DNA of 64,000 nucleotides from Haberlea rhodopensis (GCA_907163345.1 CAJQUN010000496.1:186001-250000); one strand, 5' to 3'; counted from the first letter of the stretch, positions 1-10,729 are shown. Numbers and translations are program-made. The notes: generated from the letters alone by a model not told the origin.

Positions 1-1234
1 ATGAAGTATCAGTCAAAATTTCTCTCATACCTCCTTCGTCAACAGGTTGATCTGTAGTTACCCCATGTTCATGCTCAGTGACAGTATGTGATTTTTCTTG
101 TGATACGTGATGTGTGATGCCAATAGTATAATAAGTAGTAGGATGAACGGGATCATGAGTATTGAACTTAGCTACATCACCATTAAACAACATAGTAAAA
201 GCACCACCACTTACATCTATTATGCACTTGGAAGTTTTCAAAAATGGTCTCCCTAACAGAATAGGGCTGCTATTATTATCATTTTCCATGTCAAGTACGT
301 AGAAGTCAGCAGGAAAGACCAATTTATCGACGTTCACTAGAACGTCCTCAAGTATTCCCCTAGGATGCACAATAGACCTATTTGCTAATTGAATAGCAAT
401 TTCATATTTTTTAAGAGGTCCTAGGTCTAAAGAGGTGTAGATTGAATAAGGCATAACATTTATTGCTGCTCCTAAGTCTAGCATGGCCTTAGCAATTCTA
501 TTATTTCCAATCATGCATGGGACAGTGAACATACCAGGATCCGTGCATTTTGTAGGGGTTTCCTTCTCCTCATCGTCAGAGAAAAAATCGTCAAATATGT
601 CCATTTCATCACAGCATTCGACCTTCGGTTCCTTTTCTCTTCAAAGGGTTCATGATCATATTCAACATAGGGTGTTGGAGACATACCTTGTGGAGATGCA
701 TGATGTGCAAGCTCCTCTTCTTCTAGTTGCACATGTGTCTCCTCTTCTAGCTTGGGTGGCATCAGTACCACCTCCCCCGGGGTTCCTACATCTTCGTCAC
801 TCCTTGAGGCGATTGCAACCATGTTCTCTCGTGGTGCCTCCATAGTCCGGGAGGATATAAAGTCGGTGGGTTGTGCTGTTATCTGATCGGCTGATTTAAT
901 AAGTTGCTCGATTTGGTTACCCAAATTCTGAGTGCTAGCCCTGAATTCCTGTTGAAATTGCAAAGTATTGTCATTAAGTGTTAAAACAAGATTCTCTAAA
1001 GACTCATCAGGGGTATGGTATTGAGGTTGTTGCGGCCATGGAGAATATTGTGGTATGTATGGCGGTAGATAGGACTGCATGTAAGGTGGAGGTGGGCTCA
1101 TCCATTGATTGTCATAGTTGAGATTGGGATGATCACTCCAACTTGAGTTGTATGCACTTTGTCCACTCCCTACGCCAAGTTGGTGCACAAGATTCTCCAA
1201 TTCGTCTAGTGCCTATAGTCCTCCATGATAAGAT
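1..1234 (-). pseudogene. Athila gag (C-terminal part) and aspartic protease, broken
   Basis: From 1200 downward the frame encodes a Pro/Gln/Tyr-rich gag tail (SPPPPYMQSYLPPYIPQY) followed by a Glu-rich segment, as in Athila gag. Most of gag, including its conserved capsid-like part and the C-x2-C-x4-H-x4-C finger, is missing: the leader joins almost directly to the gag tail near 1200-1235, unlike the longer copies at 30293 and 46056. A frameshift near 640-655 separates gag from the protease. The protease reads as KAMLDLGAAINVMPYS around 450-490 (the D-L-G-A catalytic motif is kept), then RGILEDVLVNVDKLVFPADF and LLGRPFLKTSK down to about 230. The frame runs on to base 1. The region is not functional because of the gag deletion and the frameshift. 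Confidence 0.8.
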
Positions 1235-1356
1235 CGATTGTTAAGAAATCAACCTGTAAGCACGAACAAACAAGAGTAGCGGTGGGGGAAAAAGAAAGAA
1301 ATAAAATGAAAGAGAGAAAAAAAATAGAAAATATTAACACAAAAATATAACACGCC

Positions 1357-1374
1357 TCCCCGGCAACGGCGCCA
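1357..1374 (-). other. Primer-binding site, tRNA-Asp type (element A)
   Basis: On the minus strand the site reads TGGCGCCGTTGCCGGGGA, complementary to the last 18 bases of plant tRNA-Asp(GUC) including CCA. It lies 5 bases inside the LTR end at 1380. The same site recurs at 30217 and, with one change, at 45964. Confidence 0.9.
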
Positions 1375-1379
1375 AAATT

Positions 1380-2957
1380 TGGTGTGCGCTTATCGTGTAC
1401 GCCCAAATTAACCCCACTCAATCCTCAAGATTGATAACAATAATGTTGTAGTGTGAGTAGGGATCGATCCCACGAGGAGGTGTGAATCTTTGTGTTATTG
1501 AAAATCAAAATCAAAACAATAAAAGATGGGGTTGTGAATGAATTATACTAATTAAAATTAAAACTAAAGATTAAACTAATGAAAGCGATTCTTGGTATCG
1601 GTCGACTCTACCTTGGAATTATCATCTATTTCATCGATTCACAAAAAAAACTCAATTTTACTTGAATATTCATCAATTGGAAATCTAATTCCTCCCTTAC
1701 CTTAATTGTAGTCAAATAGAAAACAGCATTCAATTCAACTCTTATCAAATCTTTAACCAAAACTACAGCCGTTAAGATTAAATCAATGATAGTTTCAAAA
1801 CTAGTAAGTTTGATGAATCTAATCAATAAAAAATACAGCCGTTAGAATTAATCATCCAATCTTTTTTCCTAAGAATTTAATAACACCAACAGCAGGCAAT
1901 TATCAATCTTAGTTGCTTCGTAAATTAGAGGGATCAAACGATTCCATATTTGATATCTAATTTAGCGTTATATTTCATGCAAGTTACTAGGTTGTCAATC
2001 CAATAAACAAACAAAAAAATCATATCAATAAAATCAGAAAAACTCTTGATACTCAATAAAATTGATAATTAAAGCGTAAGAATTTCCCCAAGATAAATAA
2101 AATCCAAGGATTTGTCTTCCTCAACCAAGAATTAAAAACTAGCTAGACATAATCTAAGATAAAGCAATAAATAAAAACAAAGGAAAGAAAACTAATCCGA
2201 TCTCCGTTCGTCGAGGTGTCAATCCCGTCTTCGTTCGATCTTCGTAGCGTTCTTCAACAAAATTGAAAGAAAAAAATATAAAACTAGTCTAAACTATTCT
2301 ACCCTAACTATCTAGATGTTTTTTAGTCTGATTTTCGTCCATATATGTATAGGGAGGCTGATGAAGTAGGTTAGAATCCATGTGGGAAGGAAAGAAATCA
2401 AGTTTTTACACTTTCCAAAACTCTGCAGGCGTAGCTACGCGAGAAAATGGCGTAAAGACGCCTGGCGACGTGTCAAAAATATGGCTTCCCACGTTTCTGG
2501 CGTATTTACACCTCCGAATGGCGTAATTACGCCTGTCCAGGCCGTAGCATTGGCGTAATTACGCCTGATAATGGCGTAATTACGCCTGTCTTCCATTTTT
2601 ATGGCGAGTTTTGTATTTTGGCCGTAACTTTCTCGTCCGAACTCCGAATTCAATGAATCAGCTGTCCACGTGAAGATAACTCAAAGTTCTACAACTTTTC
2701 TATGAACCACATTTCCAAAACATGGCTCAAACATATAGAAATATGAGGAGAAAGGAGCAATATATGTCTTGGATTCTAGTTTTTTCCTTTTTTCTTCAAC
2801 TTTATTGCTTCTTTCATCATTTTAGCTTGATTTCTTCACCTTTCCCTACATTTACACAAATAAATGATTAGGTAGCATATATATCAATTTATCAATCAAA
2901 ATATACCAAATCGTAGACAATTAAGCGCAATAGATGTGTCTATTTCTAGTCACATCA
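1380..2957 (-). repeat. 5' LTR of Athila-type element A
   Basis: 1578 bp. On the minus strand it starts TGATGTGACTAG at 2957 and ends in CGCACACCA at 1380, giving TG...CA ends next to the primer site. It shares with the LTRs ending at 30211, 45958 and 53667 the terminal stretch containing AATTTGGGCGTACACGATAA, and at its start ACACATCTATT...TCTACGATTTGGTAT. A TATA-like run (minus strand CTATACATATATGG, about 2337-2350) lies downstream of a cluster of palindromes at 2428-2586. No ORF of note. Confidence 0.85.
2428..2586. repeat. Cluster of six GGCGTAATTACGCC-type palindromes in LTR A
   Basis: Perfect copies of the 14-bp palindrome GGCGTAATTACGCC lie at 2520-2533, 2552-2565 and 2573-2586. Degenerate copies are at 2428-2440 (GGCGTAGCTACGC), 2449-2462 (GGCGTAAAGACGCC) and 2499-2512 (GGCGTATTTACACC). 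The cluster is upstream of the putative TATA box of the minus-strand LTR, hence in U3. The related LTRs at 42912 and 52190 carry GATCGATC palindromes in the equivalent place. Confidence 0.85.
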
Positions 2958-3475
2958 CATCTAGACCTTTGATAATGCCACACATCACCTCAAACTTTTC
3001 TTGGTTGATGACATCGAATGATCCGCTTTGCATAGCATGCCTATTGAGATGACATCAGTAAGTTGGCGAAAATGGCTCTTCATCAAAATCTTTTTAAATG
3101 GAGGACGTCGCAGACGAACGTGAGTCGGAGAAAATAGTACGCATCGCTTCTCGAGTAGCCATTGAAATAGTGGAAAAGTCGGTGAGTTCCTGTTGAAGGA
3201 ATATTTAGGTGGGTGGCAAAGTCCAGTTGAGTAATGGTGATAGATTGGCCAGAGATGGAGGCCACCACTGAGTTGTCCACTATCCTTGCATTGGCGTAAA
3301 ATTCTTGGAGAGCCTCTTTATAGAAGGTAGGTGCCTGACTGAGTATAACCTGGAGTCCAAAGGTATCCAGCTTTTGAAAAACATCCTTTATGCCTTCATC
3401 AATGGTGGTGGAAATCGATTGAAAATCCACGTGGATATCGTTTGTAACAAAGCTTGGCTGGATAATCTTCGACAT
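2958..3475 (-). pseudogene. Extra ORF 3' of copia pol (plant retroelement-associated protein), truncated
   Basis: Starts at 3475 (MSKIIQPSFVTNDIHVDFQS) and reads 130 residues to a stop at 3083. After frameshifts near 3085-3140, recognisable coding continues in other frames (MKSHFRQLTDVISIGMLCKA, then SFDVINQEKFEVMCGIIKGL) right up to the element A LTR at 2957. Hallmarks such as KEALQEFYANARIVDNSVVA and FATHLNIPSTG match a family of poorly characterised proteins that I recall as common near retroelements in Lamiales genomes; its biochemical role is unknown to me. It lies on the same strand as the copia pol, about 525 bp after the pol stop, where Sireviruses may carry an additional ORF. Alternative: a separate older element next to the copia element. 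The family match is from memory. Confidence 0.55.
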
Positions 3476-3998
3476 TTTTGAGTGTGGAAACTGATAATCT
3501 GATTATCTGAAGAGTAAAATTCTTCGAGAAAAAGTTAGCACAGTAATTTTTGAAGAGGTACGAGTAAAAAAAAATGAAAATGGTAAGGCGGTTATAGAGA
3601 GAGGGTAGATGTAACGTCGTACTGTAGATGAGCGGACACATGGATACGTGACGTTCATCTAACGAGTTAGAATTGTTTAAAAATGCATATAAAAGGGCAG
3701 GATTTGGGCGGGATTGAAATAATTTATTATTCGTATAAAATTAAATTTGAATTCCGACGTTCCAGTTGGTTGGTAAGTATCGAAGGTTATTGTCAGCAAT
3801 GCATATGTGGTAAAGTCTACTGGTATGTAGAGTCCTACTGGTAAGGTAGCATCTACTGCAGTAGACTATTGTTTTACCAGCTAAGCATCGATAGACCTTT
3901 GATAGACATAAAAGTTCTCTTTAACTAAATTCCCACTAAATTCATGCAGTTTCTAATAAGTAATTCCCCCTGAATTCATCATACAGAAATAAGCACAA
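3476..3998 (-). other. Spacer between copia pol and the extra ORF
   Basis: No gene. On the minus strand a polypurine run AGGGGGAA (3964-3971) follows the pol stop and could be a plus-strand primer. Around 3805-3895 there are several short TAGAC/CTACTG/CAGTAG inverted motifs that resemble the TAGATGTC minisatellite in the LTR at 10023-10256. The segment has no LTR terminus. Confidence 0.45.
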
Positions 3999-5816
3999 TT
4001 AAGGGGTTATTTCAATTAAGCCAAGAATATTACAAAAGTAGGAGAACTTAGCGTCCGGTAGGGGTTTCGTGAAGATATCTGTTGCTTGTTGTTCGGTAGA
4101 TATGTACTCTAGCCGAATCTCCTTCTTCATTACGTGATCTCGAATGAAATGATGACAGATGTCAATATGCTTGGTGCAAGTATGAAGAACAGGGTTGTAC
4201 GTGATAGCTATGGCAGATGTATTGTCACAAAAGATTGGTGCCTCAGTGGATTCAATTCCATAGTCCCGCAGTTGTTGTTGAATCCATAGTAGTTGAGCAC
4301 ATCAGCTTCTAGCTCTGCCTCTACAGTAGACGTTGCGATGAATGTCTGCTTCTTACAACCCCATGAGATTAATCGATCTCCAAGAAATTGACAATATCCA
4401 CTGGTACTTTTCCTATCAATTTTGCACCCTGCATAATTAGCATCTGAATATCCAATCAGATTAAACGTTGAATCTTTTGGATACCAGAGACCAACATTTT
4501 CTATGCCTTTTAGATATTTGAGAATCCTTTTGACTGCAGTGAAGTGTGATTGCTTAGGATTGGCTTGGAAACGAGCACACATACAGACCGCAAACATTAT
4601 GTCAGGTCGGCTGGCTGTCAAGTAAAGTAAGGATCCAATAATACAGCGATACATTGTTACTTCGACTGGTATGCCTGAATCATCCAAGTCGAGTTTGGTA
4701 GATGAGCTCATTGGAGTGGCAGCTGCTGAACTGGTACTCATCCCATACTTCTTCAGCAGTTCTTTGGTATATTTAGACTGAGTTATCAGAATTCCCTCAC
4801 TGGATTGCTTGACTTGTAATTCTAAGAAAATCGATAATTCTCCCATCATGCTCATCTCAAACTTATCCTGCATTATTTTTGAAAATATTTCGCAAAGTTT
4901 TGAGTTAGTACTGCCAAAAATAATATCATCAACATAAATCTGAACCAGCTGAGTATGGTCACCCTTTGTGAATTTGAATAGGGTCTTGTCCACCGTGCCA
5001 ATGGTAAAGTTGTGCTCAGTCAAATATTTTGACAGAGTTCCATACCATGCGCGTGGAGCTTGTTTTAAACCATACAAAGCTTTGTTCAGTCGAAAAAAAG
5101 ACGAAGGCTGCTGATGGCTTTCAAATCCAGGAGGTTGCGCAACATAAACTTCTTCCTGGAGTTTGCCATTAAGAAACACACTCTTAACATCCATCTGATA
5201 GACTTTAAATTTTTTTAAAGCAGCAAATGCAAGAAATGTGAATGGCTTCTAATCGAGCTACAGGAGCAAAGGTTTCATCGAAATCAATGCCTTCTTCCTG
5301 TCTGTATCCCTGTGCAACTAATCTTGATTTATTCCTGATAACAACACCATTTTCATCTAATTTATTTCGAATTACCCATTTGGTACTTATTACAGTGTGA
5401 TGCGGTGGACGTGGTACTAAGTGCCATACTTTGTTTCGCTCAAATTGATTAAGTTCTTCCTGCATTGCTTCTACCCAGCTTGGGTCTAACATAGCATCAT
5501 CAATCTTTTTGGGTTCTATGTGAGATATGAATGCAGTATGAAGAAATTCATCAATCATCTGTCCTATGGTGAGTAGAGGAGCAGCAGGGTTACCTATGAC
5601 CTGCCCGGGAGGATGATCCTTCATCCACCGGAGCGGAGGTCCAAGAGGATTGATTTCTTCATTGGTGTGAATACGAGTAGGTAGCTCAGAAGATTTGATT
5701 GATTCATCTTTTTCGTTTGTTCCATCTACTGCAGCAGGGGTGTGCATAATAGTGTCATTGTCGGCTGGGTGCAACGCTTGTGGACCAGCAGATTCCTCTG
5801 CTTGTGCTTCTGGAAC
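3999..5816 (-). pseudogene. Copia RT and RNase H of element B, broken
   Basis: In order on the minus strand: a linker with HPADNDTIMHT; the RT start (WVEAMQEELNQFERNKVWH, then RLVAQGYRQEEGIDFDETFA); DVKSVFLNGKL; the catalytic YVDDIIFGS; and RNase H with DRKSTSGYCQFLGDRLISWG, ending in TDIFTKPLPD...LIEITP before a TAA at 3999-4001. Breaks are visible: an in-frame TAA at 5817-5819 between integrase and this part, a single-base frameshift near 5235 just before DVKSVFLNG, and another frameshift near 4270-4300 inside RNase H. The RT active-site aspartates are intact. Reverse transcriptase and RNase H would copy the element RNA in its capsid. This copy cannot make a full polyprotein. Confidence 0.85.
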
Positions 5817-6800
5817 TTATGGTTCAAAAATGCAGTCAATCCTACTTCTGTAATCTATTTCATCATCAACATTGTCATCAATATGAGTGTTTTCCAATTG
5901 GTTGCTCAAGTTATTGATTTGTAGATTAGATACAGTACAATTAGCAGACTCATCAAATTTTACATGAACAGATTCTTCTACAGTAAGAGTTCTATTATCA
6001 AATACTCTGAATGCTTTACTAACTGTAGAATAGCCAAGAAATATTCCAGCATCAGATTTAGCATCAAAAGCTGTGAGATGAGTCTTTCCATTGTTGTGAA
6101 TAAAACATTTGCAACCAAACACATGGAAGTAAGAAATATTTGGCTTACTGCCATTCCATATCTCATAAGGGGTTTTATTTGCTCGTTTATTAATCATCGA
6201 TATGTTCTGCGTATAACATGCTGTGTTGACAGCTTCTGCCCAAAATCTTTGCGAAATATCTGATTCTGCAAGTATAGTTCGCGCAGCTTCTTTCAAAGTG
6301 CGATTCCTACGCTCAGCAACTCCAATTTGCTGTGGAGTTCTTACAGCAGAGTATTCATGTTTGATATCAAGGTCATCTAGATATGATTCGAGTGATTGAT
6401 TGGTAAATTCGTTACCTTTATCACTACGAATTTTATCTATCCCACACGATGTCTCATGTTGTAGTATTTTCAGTAGTTTGATCAGCTTTGGAGTAGCCTG
6501 ATCTTTGCCACTTAGAAACAAGACCCACGTAAAACAAGAGTAATTGTCTATTAACACCAGGGTATACTTCATTCCCCCTAGACTTGTTACTGGTATAGGA
6601 CCGAAAAGATCCATATGCAGCAACTCTAGGCACCGAGAAGAAGATTTACTCCATTTGTTCTTAAAGGAAGATCTGATTTGGTTACCAAGTTGGCATGCTG
6701 AGCAGATCTTGTCTTTTGAGAACTCTATTTGGGACAGTCCAATGACTAAATCAAGTTTACGCATACTGCAATAGATTTAAAATTTAAGTGACTCAATCAC
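5817..6800 (-). pseudogene. Copia integrase of element B
   Basis: The core domain is continuous from 6764 to 5817 (315 residues). The DDE triad is visible: Asp in LLHMDLFGPIP, Asp in IRSDKGNEF and Glu in GVAERRNRTL. The zinc-binding N-terminus is partly present: CSACQLGNQ supplies the two cysteines, and upstream, at about 6790-6825, LWHK-stop-LSHLNF shows the histidines with an in-frame stop between them. The core ends in the copia pattern GCKCFIHNNGK...AGIFLGYS. It would join cDNA to host DNA. The upstream stop and the TAA at 5817 isolate it, so no functional polyprotein is expected. Confidence 0.85.
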
Positions 6801-6900
6801 TTGTGCCAAAGCCTGTTTTTGGAATTATTCAACGCAGCAAAGCAAATAGGAGAGGTAGGCTGATTAAGGTTTCAGTCAATCTTATACGTGTTCTCATGCC

Positions 6901-7200
6901 TTCTTCCTACAAGCAGTGTACTATAGATCTGATTGTGCACGTGTGCTGGTTGAATTCTATCGAGTGACCATTGTCACAGAGTTGATTGATGCTGATCAAG
7001 TTATAGCATAGATTTTCAACCAACATTATATCTTTAATAATAATGTTACCGTAGATAATCTTACCCTTACCCACGGTTCTACCTTTTGCGTTGTCACCAA
7101 AAGTTATTCTAGGCCCGGTGGTGTAAACCAATTCAGACAACAAACAAGCGTTCCCTGTCATGTGTCTAGAGCATCCACTGTCCAGAAACTACTCTGAGCT
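6901..7200 (-). pseudogene. Copia aspartic protease region of element B
   Basis: On the minus strand the catalytic stretch FLDSGCSRHMTGN reads through about 7185-7150, followed by ITFGDNAKGRTVGKGKI and VENLCYNLISINQLCDNG, the usual protease to pre-integrase transition. A TAG stands immediately before FLDSG where a tryptophan is usual, so this copy is broken at the protease entrance. The retroviral-type protease would cut the gag-pol polyprotein. Bases 6801-6900 continue the pre-integrase part in damaged frames. Confidence 0.75.
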
Positions 7201-7349
7201 CCAAACTTGATGGATTCTAGTTCTCTGCAATTAAAGCGATAGTTTGATTGTTACCCTACTTGGGTCCAGACAGGATTAGTCCTTTCGGGACCCACACTTG
7301 TATAACCCTGAATTGTTTGGGTCTGTGTGTGTCCTGAAATGTGTGTGCA

Positions 7350-8368
7350 TTAAGTGGCGATGGTGTTCTTCGGTGATGTATGTGATAGTGTGTGTCCTGA
7401 AATGTGTCTGAACTTTTGCCCCGGTCTAGCTTTCTCTATTGGCTCAACATAACCGATACCTTTGTGTGATGCCCATTCCTCGATGAGTATTGGCTTAACA
7501 GGTTCCTTAACCAATTCACGTGGTTCATACACTGTGCTGGATGTGACAAAGTTCATTGTTTGAACCTTGTTCTTCACTAGACACAGTTGAGATTTGATAC
7601 CAGATGAATTAATTTCATTGCTAGAGTAGCCTATACCGGTAAGGTCACCAGCAAGCCTTATCGAGTCAAGCATCTCATCTTTTCTGGCAGCTGATGCGTT
7701 CCATGTGCGAGTTTAATGAGTTTCTGGTGTGCACATCTGGCTTCGTCCCTTTCTTTCTCGAGTAGACTTACTTTTTCCCTTAGGCATTCCAACTCCTTTG
7801 ATTGTTCACAATCAAGTTTGTTGTTTTGCTGTTCCATTGGGATTGAATGTTCAGTCTTATAATTCTCGAAGGACTCATACAACATCTGATACTCATTAAT
7901 CATGTCCTGCAATGCGTTAGTGAGTTCATTTTGTGTAAATTCAGATAGATTAGAGTAAGTTACTTCACTGTCATAATTGGCCATAAGACAGTGAACTTCT
8001 TCGTCTTCACTCTCACTGGATGAGCTGGTAGATTCTTCTGATTCTGATTCTGAATCAGCCCATTTGCTCTTGTTTTCTTCAGCCACCAGTACTTTCTGGT
8101 CTCTGTTCCTTCTGGATGATCTTCTCTTTTCCTTAGACTTCCTATGGTCCTTGGATCCTCTCTTCTGATCATCCTTCTTTGGCTTTGGACAGTCAGCGAT
8201 AAAATGTCATGGTTTAAGACAGTTGAAGCAGACTATCATCCTCATCTGATCTATTTTTGAAGTTCTACTTCATTGGATAAGATTGATAGGTCTTCTGATT
8301 CTTTTTCATAAATTTTCCAAACTTCTTGACAAACAGTGCCATTGCATCATTGCATATTTGTTCGGGAA
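7350..8368 (-). pseudogene. Gag C-terminal part of element B: zinc knuckle remnant and acidic coiled region
   Basis: Reading down from 8368: a Lys-rich segment (VKKFGKFMKKNQKTYQSYP), a damaged CCHC knuckle near 8190-8235 (CFNCLK...HFIADCPKPKKDD, with its frame interrupted), then a basic tail and a strongly acidic Ser/Glu run (SESESEESTSSSSESEDEE near 8010-8060). A heptad-rich stretch likely to form a coiled coil follows (ELECLREKVSLLEKERDEA, 7765-7800). This layout of knuckle, acidic run and coil is typical of Sirevirus gag. Frames change near 8250 and 7660, so the protein is split. Confidence 0.7.
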
Positions 8369-9109
8369 TCATCTCTGTTGTGGTGGACAGGGACTCGGAT
8401 GCATTAAGGCTTTGGTTGGTTGACTGGTGCTGGGTTCATCTTCAATCTGAATGCCTAGTTCAAACTCGTATGCCTTTAAGTCAGCAAATAGATCATGTAG
8501 ATCTATCTTGTTTAAATCTTTGGATTCTCTCATGGCAATTGTTTTTACATCCCATTCTATTGGGAGACCTCTCATGACCTTTATGGTGACTTCTCTGTTG
8601 GATAGATCCTTACCTAGGCTGTTGAGTTCATTTATGTTTCCAGTTACTCTTTCATCATACTCACTCATCATACTCACTAGAGTTTCTCCGGACATCATTT
8701 TGATGTTTTCAAACTTCTGTAGAGCTACAATGAGCTTGTTTTCCTTGGTTTGGTCATTTTCTTCATACAGCTGAGCAATCTTTTCCCAGATGTCTTTAGC
8801 AGTGGGACATATCTTGATTTTGTTGAACATGTTTTTGTCCAATGTTTTGAACAATATGTTTTTAGCCACATTGTCCAGATTTGCTTTTTTCTTTTCCACA
8901 TTTGTCCAGGATGTTTTGTCCTTTTTGACCATCTGAGGTTCACCTCCAGTAATGGCGGCTCCTGTGTTGATCTTCATGATCTTCATTGGTCCATCAGTGA
9001 TGAAGAACCACATGTCATCGTCTTGGGCACTCAGATGTGCTTGCATACGAATTCTCCAGTCATCGTATTCGTCTTTCTTGAACATGGGAATCTTGCTGAA
9101 TGAGGCCAT
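8369..9109 (-). pseudogene. Copia gag N-terminal part (UBN2-type) of element B
   Basis: The likely start is the ATG at 9109 (MASFSKIPMFKKDEYDDW), 35 bases after the primer site. The frame stays open upstream through the primer site, but that is not a plausible start. Motifs DDWRIRMQAHLSAQDDDMW, AKDIWEKIAQLYE and LVSMMSEYDERVTGNINEL are those of the copia gag (UBN2) family. The frame reaches a stop at 8369; similarity continues in another frame, so the protein is truncated. Gag would form the virus-like particle. Confidence 0.8.
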
Positions 9110-9143
9110 CAGTTTTTGGTATTTCTCAATATTGAGAAAACCT

Positions 9144-9156
9144 GGCTCTGATACCA
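9144..9156 (-). other. Primer-binding site, initiator tRNA-Met type (element B)
   Basis: Minus strand TGGTATCAGAGCC, complementary to the 3' end of plant initiator tRNA-Met and standard for Ty1/copia. It is 2 bases from the LTR end at 9159. Confidence 0.9.
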
Positions 9157-9747
9157 CTTGTTAGGATCGGAGTAATGTTTAGAAGGGGGTTGAATAAACA
9201 CTAGACTCAAATTCTATTCTTCTTGGTTACTACAGACTATTAAGTACTGCAGTAGCTTCTCAATTAGTTGAAAGTCAGCAGACACTGATAATAGTTCGGA
9301 AGACGTCTGCTGAACTTGTGATTAGTAATAACTGAATGGTAAATTGCAATAAGTAAACGACACAAGAATTGTTTCTGGAAGTTCGAAGCACAACGCTTCT
9401 ACGTCTACCCTTCTTCATTTGCAGGAAGGTTACACTAGAAGACTTTGGTTACACTTTACAGTATACAACCTCCTTAGACACTCACACAGCTTGGCCTAAA
9501 CTCCTAGCAATCACAACTTTCTAAGTTGTTTACAATGTATTCTGTAACACTCACACGAGATATAAAACTATTATGCTTCGAGTGTTCTTTGAGAACCAGA
9601 CTCAGTTGTATTTCAAGATTACCGTATTAGTTCTTTGCTGCTTTGGCTGAAACTTCAAAGTATCTTAATGAAGCAATTAGCTTGAAGTTGATCTGCGTCT
9701 TGTGTTTGATCACATGATTCAGCTAACGTCTTCATTCTTCACTTAGA

Positions 9748-9759
9748 TGTATTTATAGA
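9748..9759 (-). promoter_or_regulatory. TATA box of the copia B LTR
   Basis: Minus-strand TCTATAAATACA, about 530 bp inside the LTR and the only strong TATA match in it. It is placed as expected for the U3/R boundary. Confidence 0.6.
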
Positions 9760-10022
9760 CATAATGGTCTAACGACAACTTTTCTATATTTGGAAGATCT
9801 TGCATGGGCTTCATGCCAAATTCTGTTTGTCTTCTTTCCAATTGTGTTAAGCAACATCTCTTTTATCCTTACGCTAATTGTGGCACTGATATTGCAAGGT
9901 GCGGCGCTCTGTTGTTCCATTGTCAGAATGAGTTGTACTTGTTTTGTCTTGTTGCCTTGTGCACTTGCTGGATAGTTAGACGTCTACTGATATTTTTCTT
10001 TCAGTGAACGTTCATTCTTCTG

Positions 10023-10256
10023 TACTCGGTAGATGTACACTCTTGATATCTTTTCACTCAGTAGATGTCTTTAACCGGTAGATGTCTGTGCACTCTGTAG
10101 ATGTCTTTACACTCGGTAGATGTCTGTACACGGTAGATGTCTGTGCACTCGATAGATATCTTTACACTCGGTAGATGTCTTTACACTCGGTAGATGTCTT
10201 TACCCGGTAGATGTCTGTGCACTCGGTCGAAGTCTTTACCCGGTAGATGTTTGTGA
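10023..10256. repeat. TAGATGTC minisatellite in U3 of the copia B LTR
   Basis: About twelve copies of a 19-20 bp unit with core CGGTAGATGTCT followed by TTACACT or GTGCACT. Copies differ mainly by TTAC versus GTGC after the core. It lies upstream of the LTR TATA box. Confidence 0.85.
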
Positions 10257-10286
10257 TCACCAAAACTTAGAAACGTTTTCCCAACA

Positions 10287-10729
10287 CTAGTTTTTGTTGT
10301 TTTTGATTTATCCATGCTTGGTTAAACCTTTTTAATTATTGGTTGAGGGATACTTGCCTTTGGATTTAAACACTTGTCAGAATTTTGGGTTGATGTGTGA
10401 TTTTAATTCGAAATCAATTTGTTTCTCAGATTATGATTGATATGATTGTTGTGTTTGATTGATAGATTGATCACCTAGTAATCATATACACAATCTAAAG
10501 CTAATTAAGAAGCAACAAAGATTGATAATTACTTGTTGTTGGTGTTATTAAATTCTTAGGGAAAACGATTGGATAATTGATTCTAACGGCTGTAGTTCAA
10601 ACTTACTAATTTTTGAAGCTATCATTGAATTAATCTTAACGACCATAGTTTTGGTTAATGCTTTGATAAGAGTCGAATTTGAATGCTGTATTCTGTTTGA
10701 CTACGATTAAAGTGAGGGAGGAATTAAAT
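10287..10729 (+). repeat. Athila-type LTR fragment, plus strand
   Basis: Follows 52915-53350 of the LTR at 52190-53667 closely (CATGCTTGGTTAAACC, TTGATAATTACTTG, AGAGTCGAATTTGAATG). The left side is cut by the copia B LTR at 10286/10287, and the right side ends abruptly in satellite DNA at about 10730. The missing first half should lie beyond copia B, left of the window. Confidence 0.75.

Larger units (their letters stand above)
1..2957 (-). mobile_element. Athila-type Ty3/gypsy element A, 5' part only (cut by the window edge)
   Basis: Minus-strand LTR retrotransposon entering from the left edge. Reading on the minus strand, an LTR (2957 down to 1380) is followed by a primer-binding site complementary to the 3' end of tRNA-Asp, then a leader, a gag remnant and the aspartic protease region. 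RT, integrase and the 3' LTR would lie left of base 1. The LTR start (TGATGTGACTAGAAATAGAC) matches the LTR start at 52190 closely, so both belong to one superfamily. The tRNA-Asp primer and protease type are typical of Athila/Tat elements. It is inserted in the ORF at 2958-3475; the flanking five bases CATCT (2958-2962) should recur beyond the left edge if this is a clean insertion. Confidence 0.85.
2958..10286 (-). mobile_element. Sirevirus-like Ty1/copia element B, degenerate, interrupted by element A
   Basis: Minus-strand copia element. Order from its 5' end: LTR (10286-9159), initiator tRNA-Met primer site (9156-9144), gag, zinc knuckle and acidic coiled region, protease, integrase, RT and RNase H ending at 3999, then a spacer and an extra ORF (3475-2958). 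The extra ORF is cut by element A at 2957/2958, so its remainder and the 3' LTR should lie beyond the left edge. The two-part gag, long acidic coiled segment, NQFERNKVWHLVPRP in RT and an extra ORF after pol point to the Sirevirus lineage. It is inactive, with several stops and frameshifts. It is itself inserted in an Athila-type LTR that resumes at 10287. Confidence 0.8.
9159..10286 (-). repeat. 5' LTR of copia element B
   Basis: 1128 bp with TG...CA ends on the minus strand: TGTTGGGAAAACG at 10286 and CCGATCCTAACA at 9159. A TATA box (minus TCTATAAATACA) lies at 9748-9759, giving U3 at 10286-9760. U3 contains a TAGATGTC minisatellite. A diverged relative of this LTR lies at about 24690-25960. 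Confidence 0.85.
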
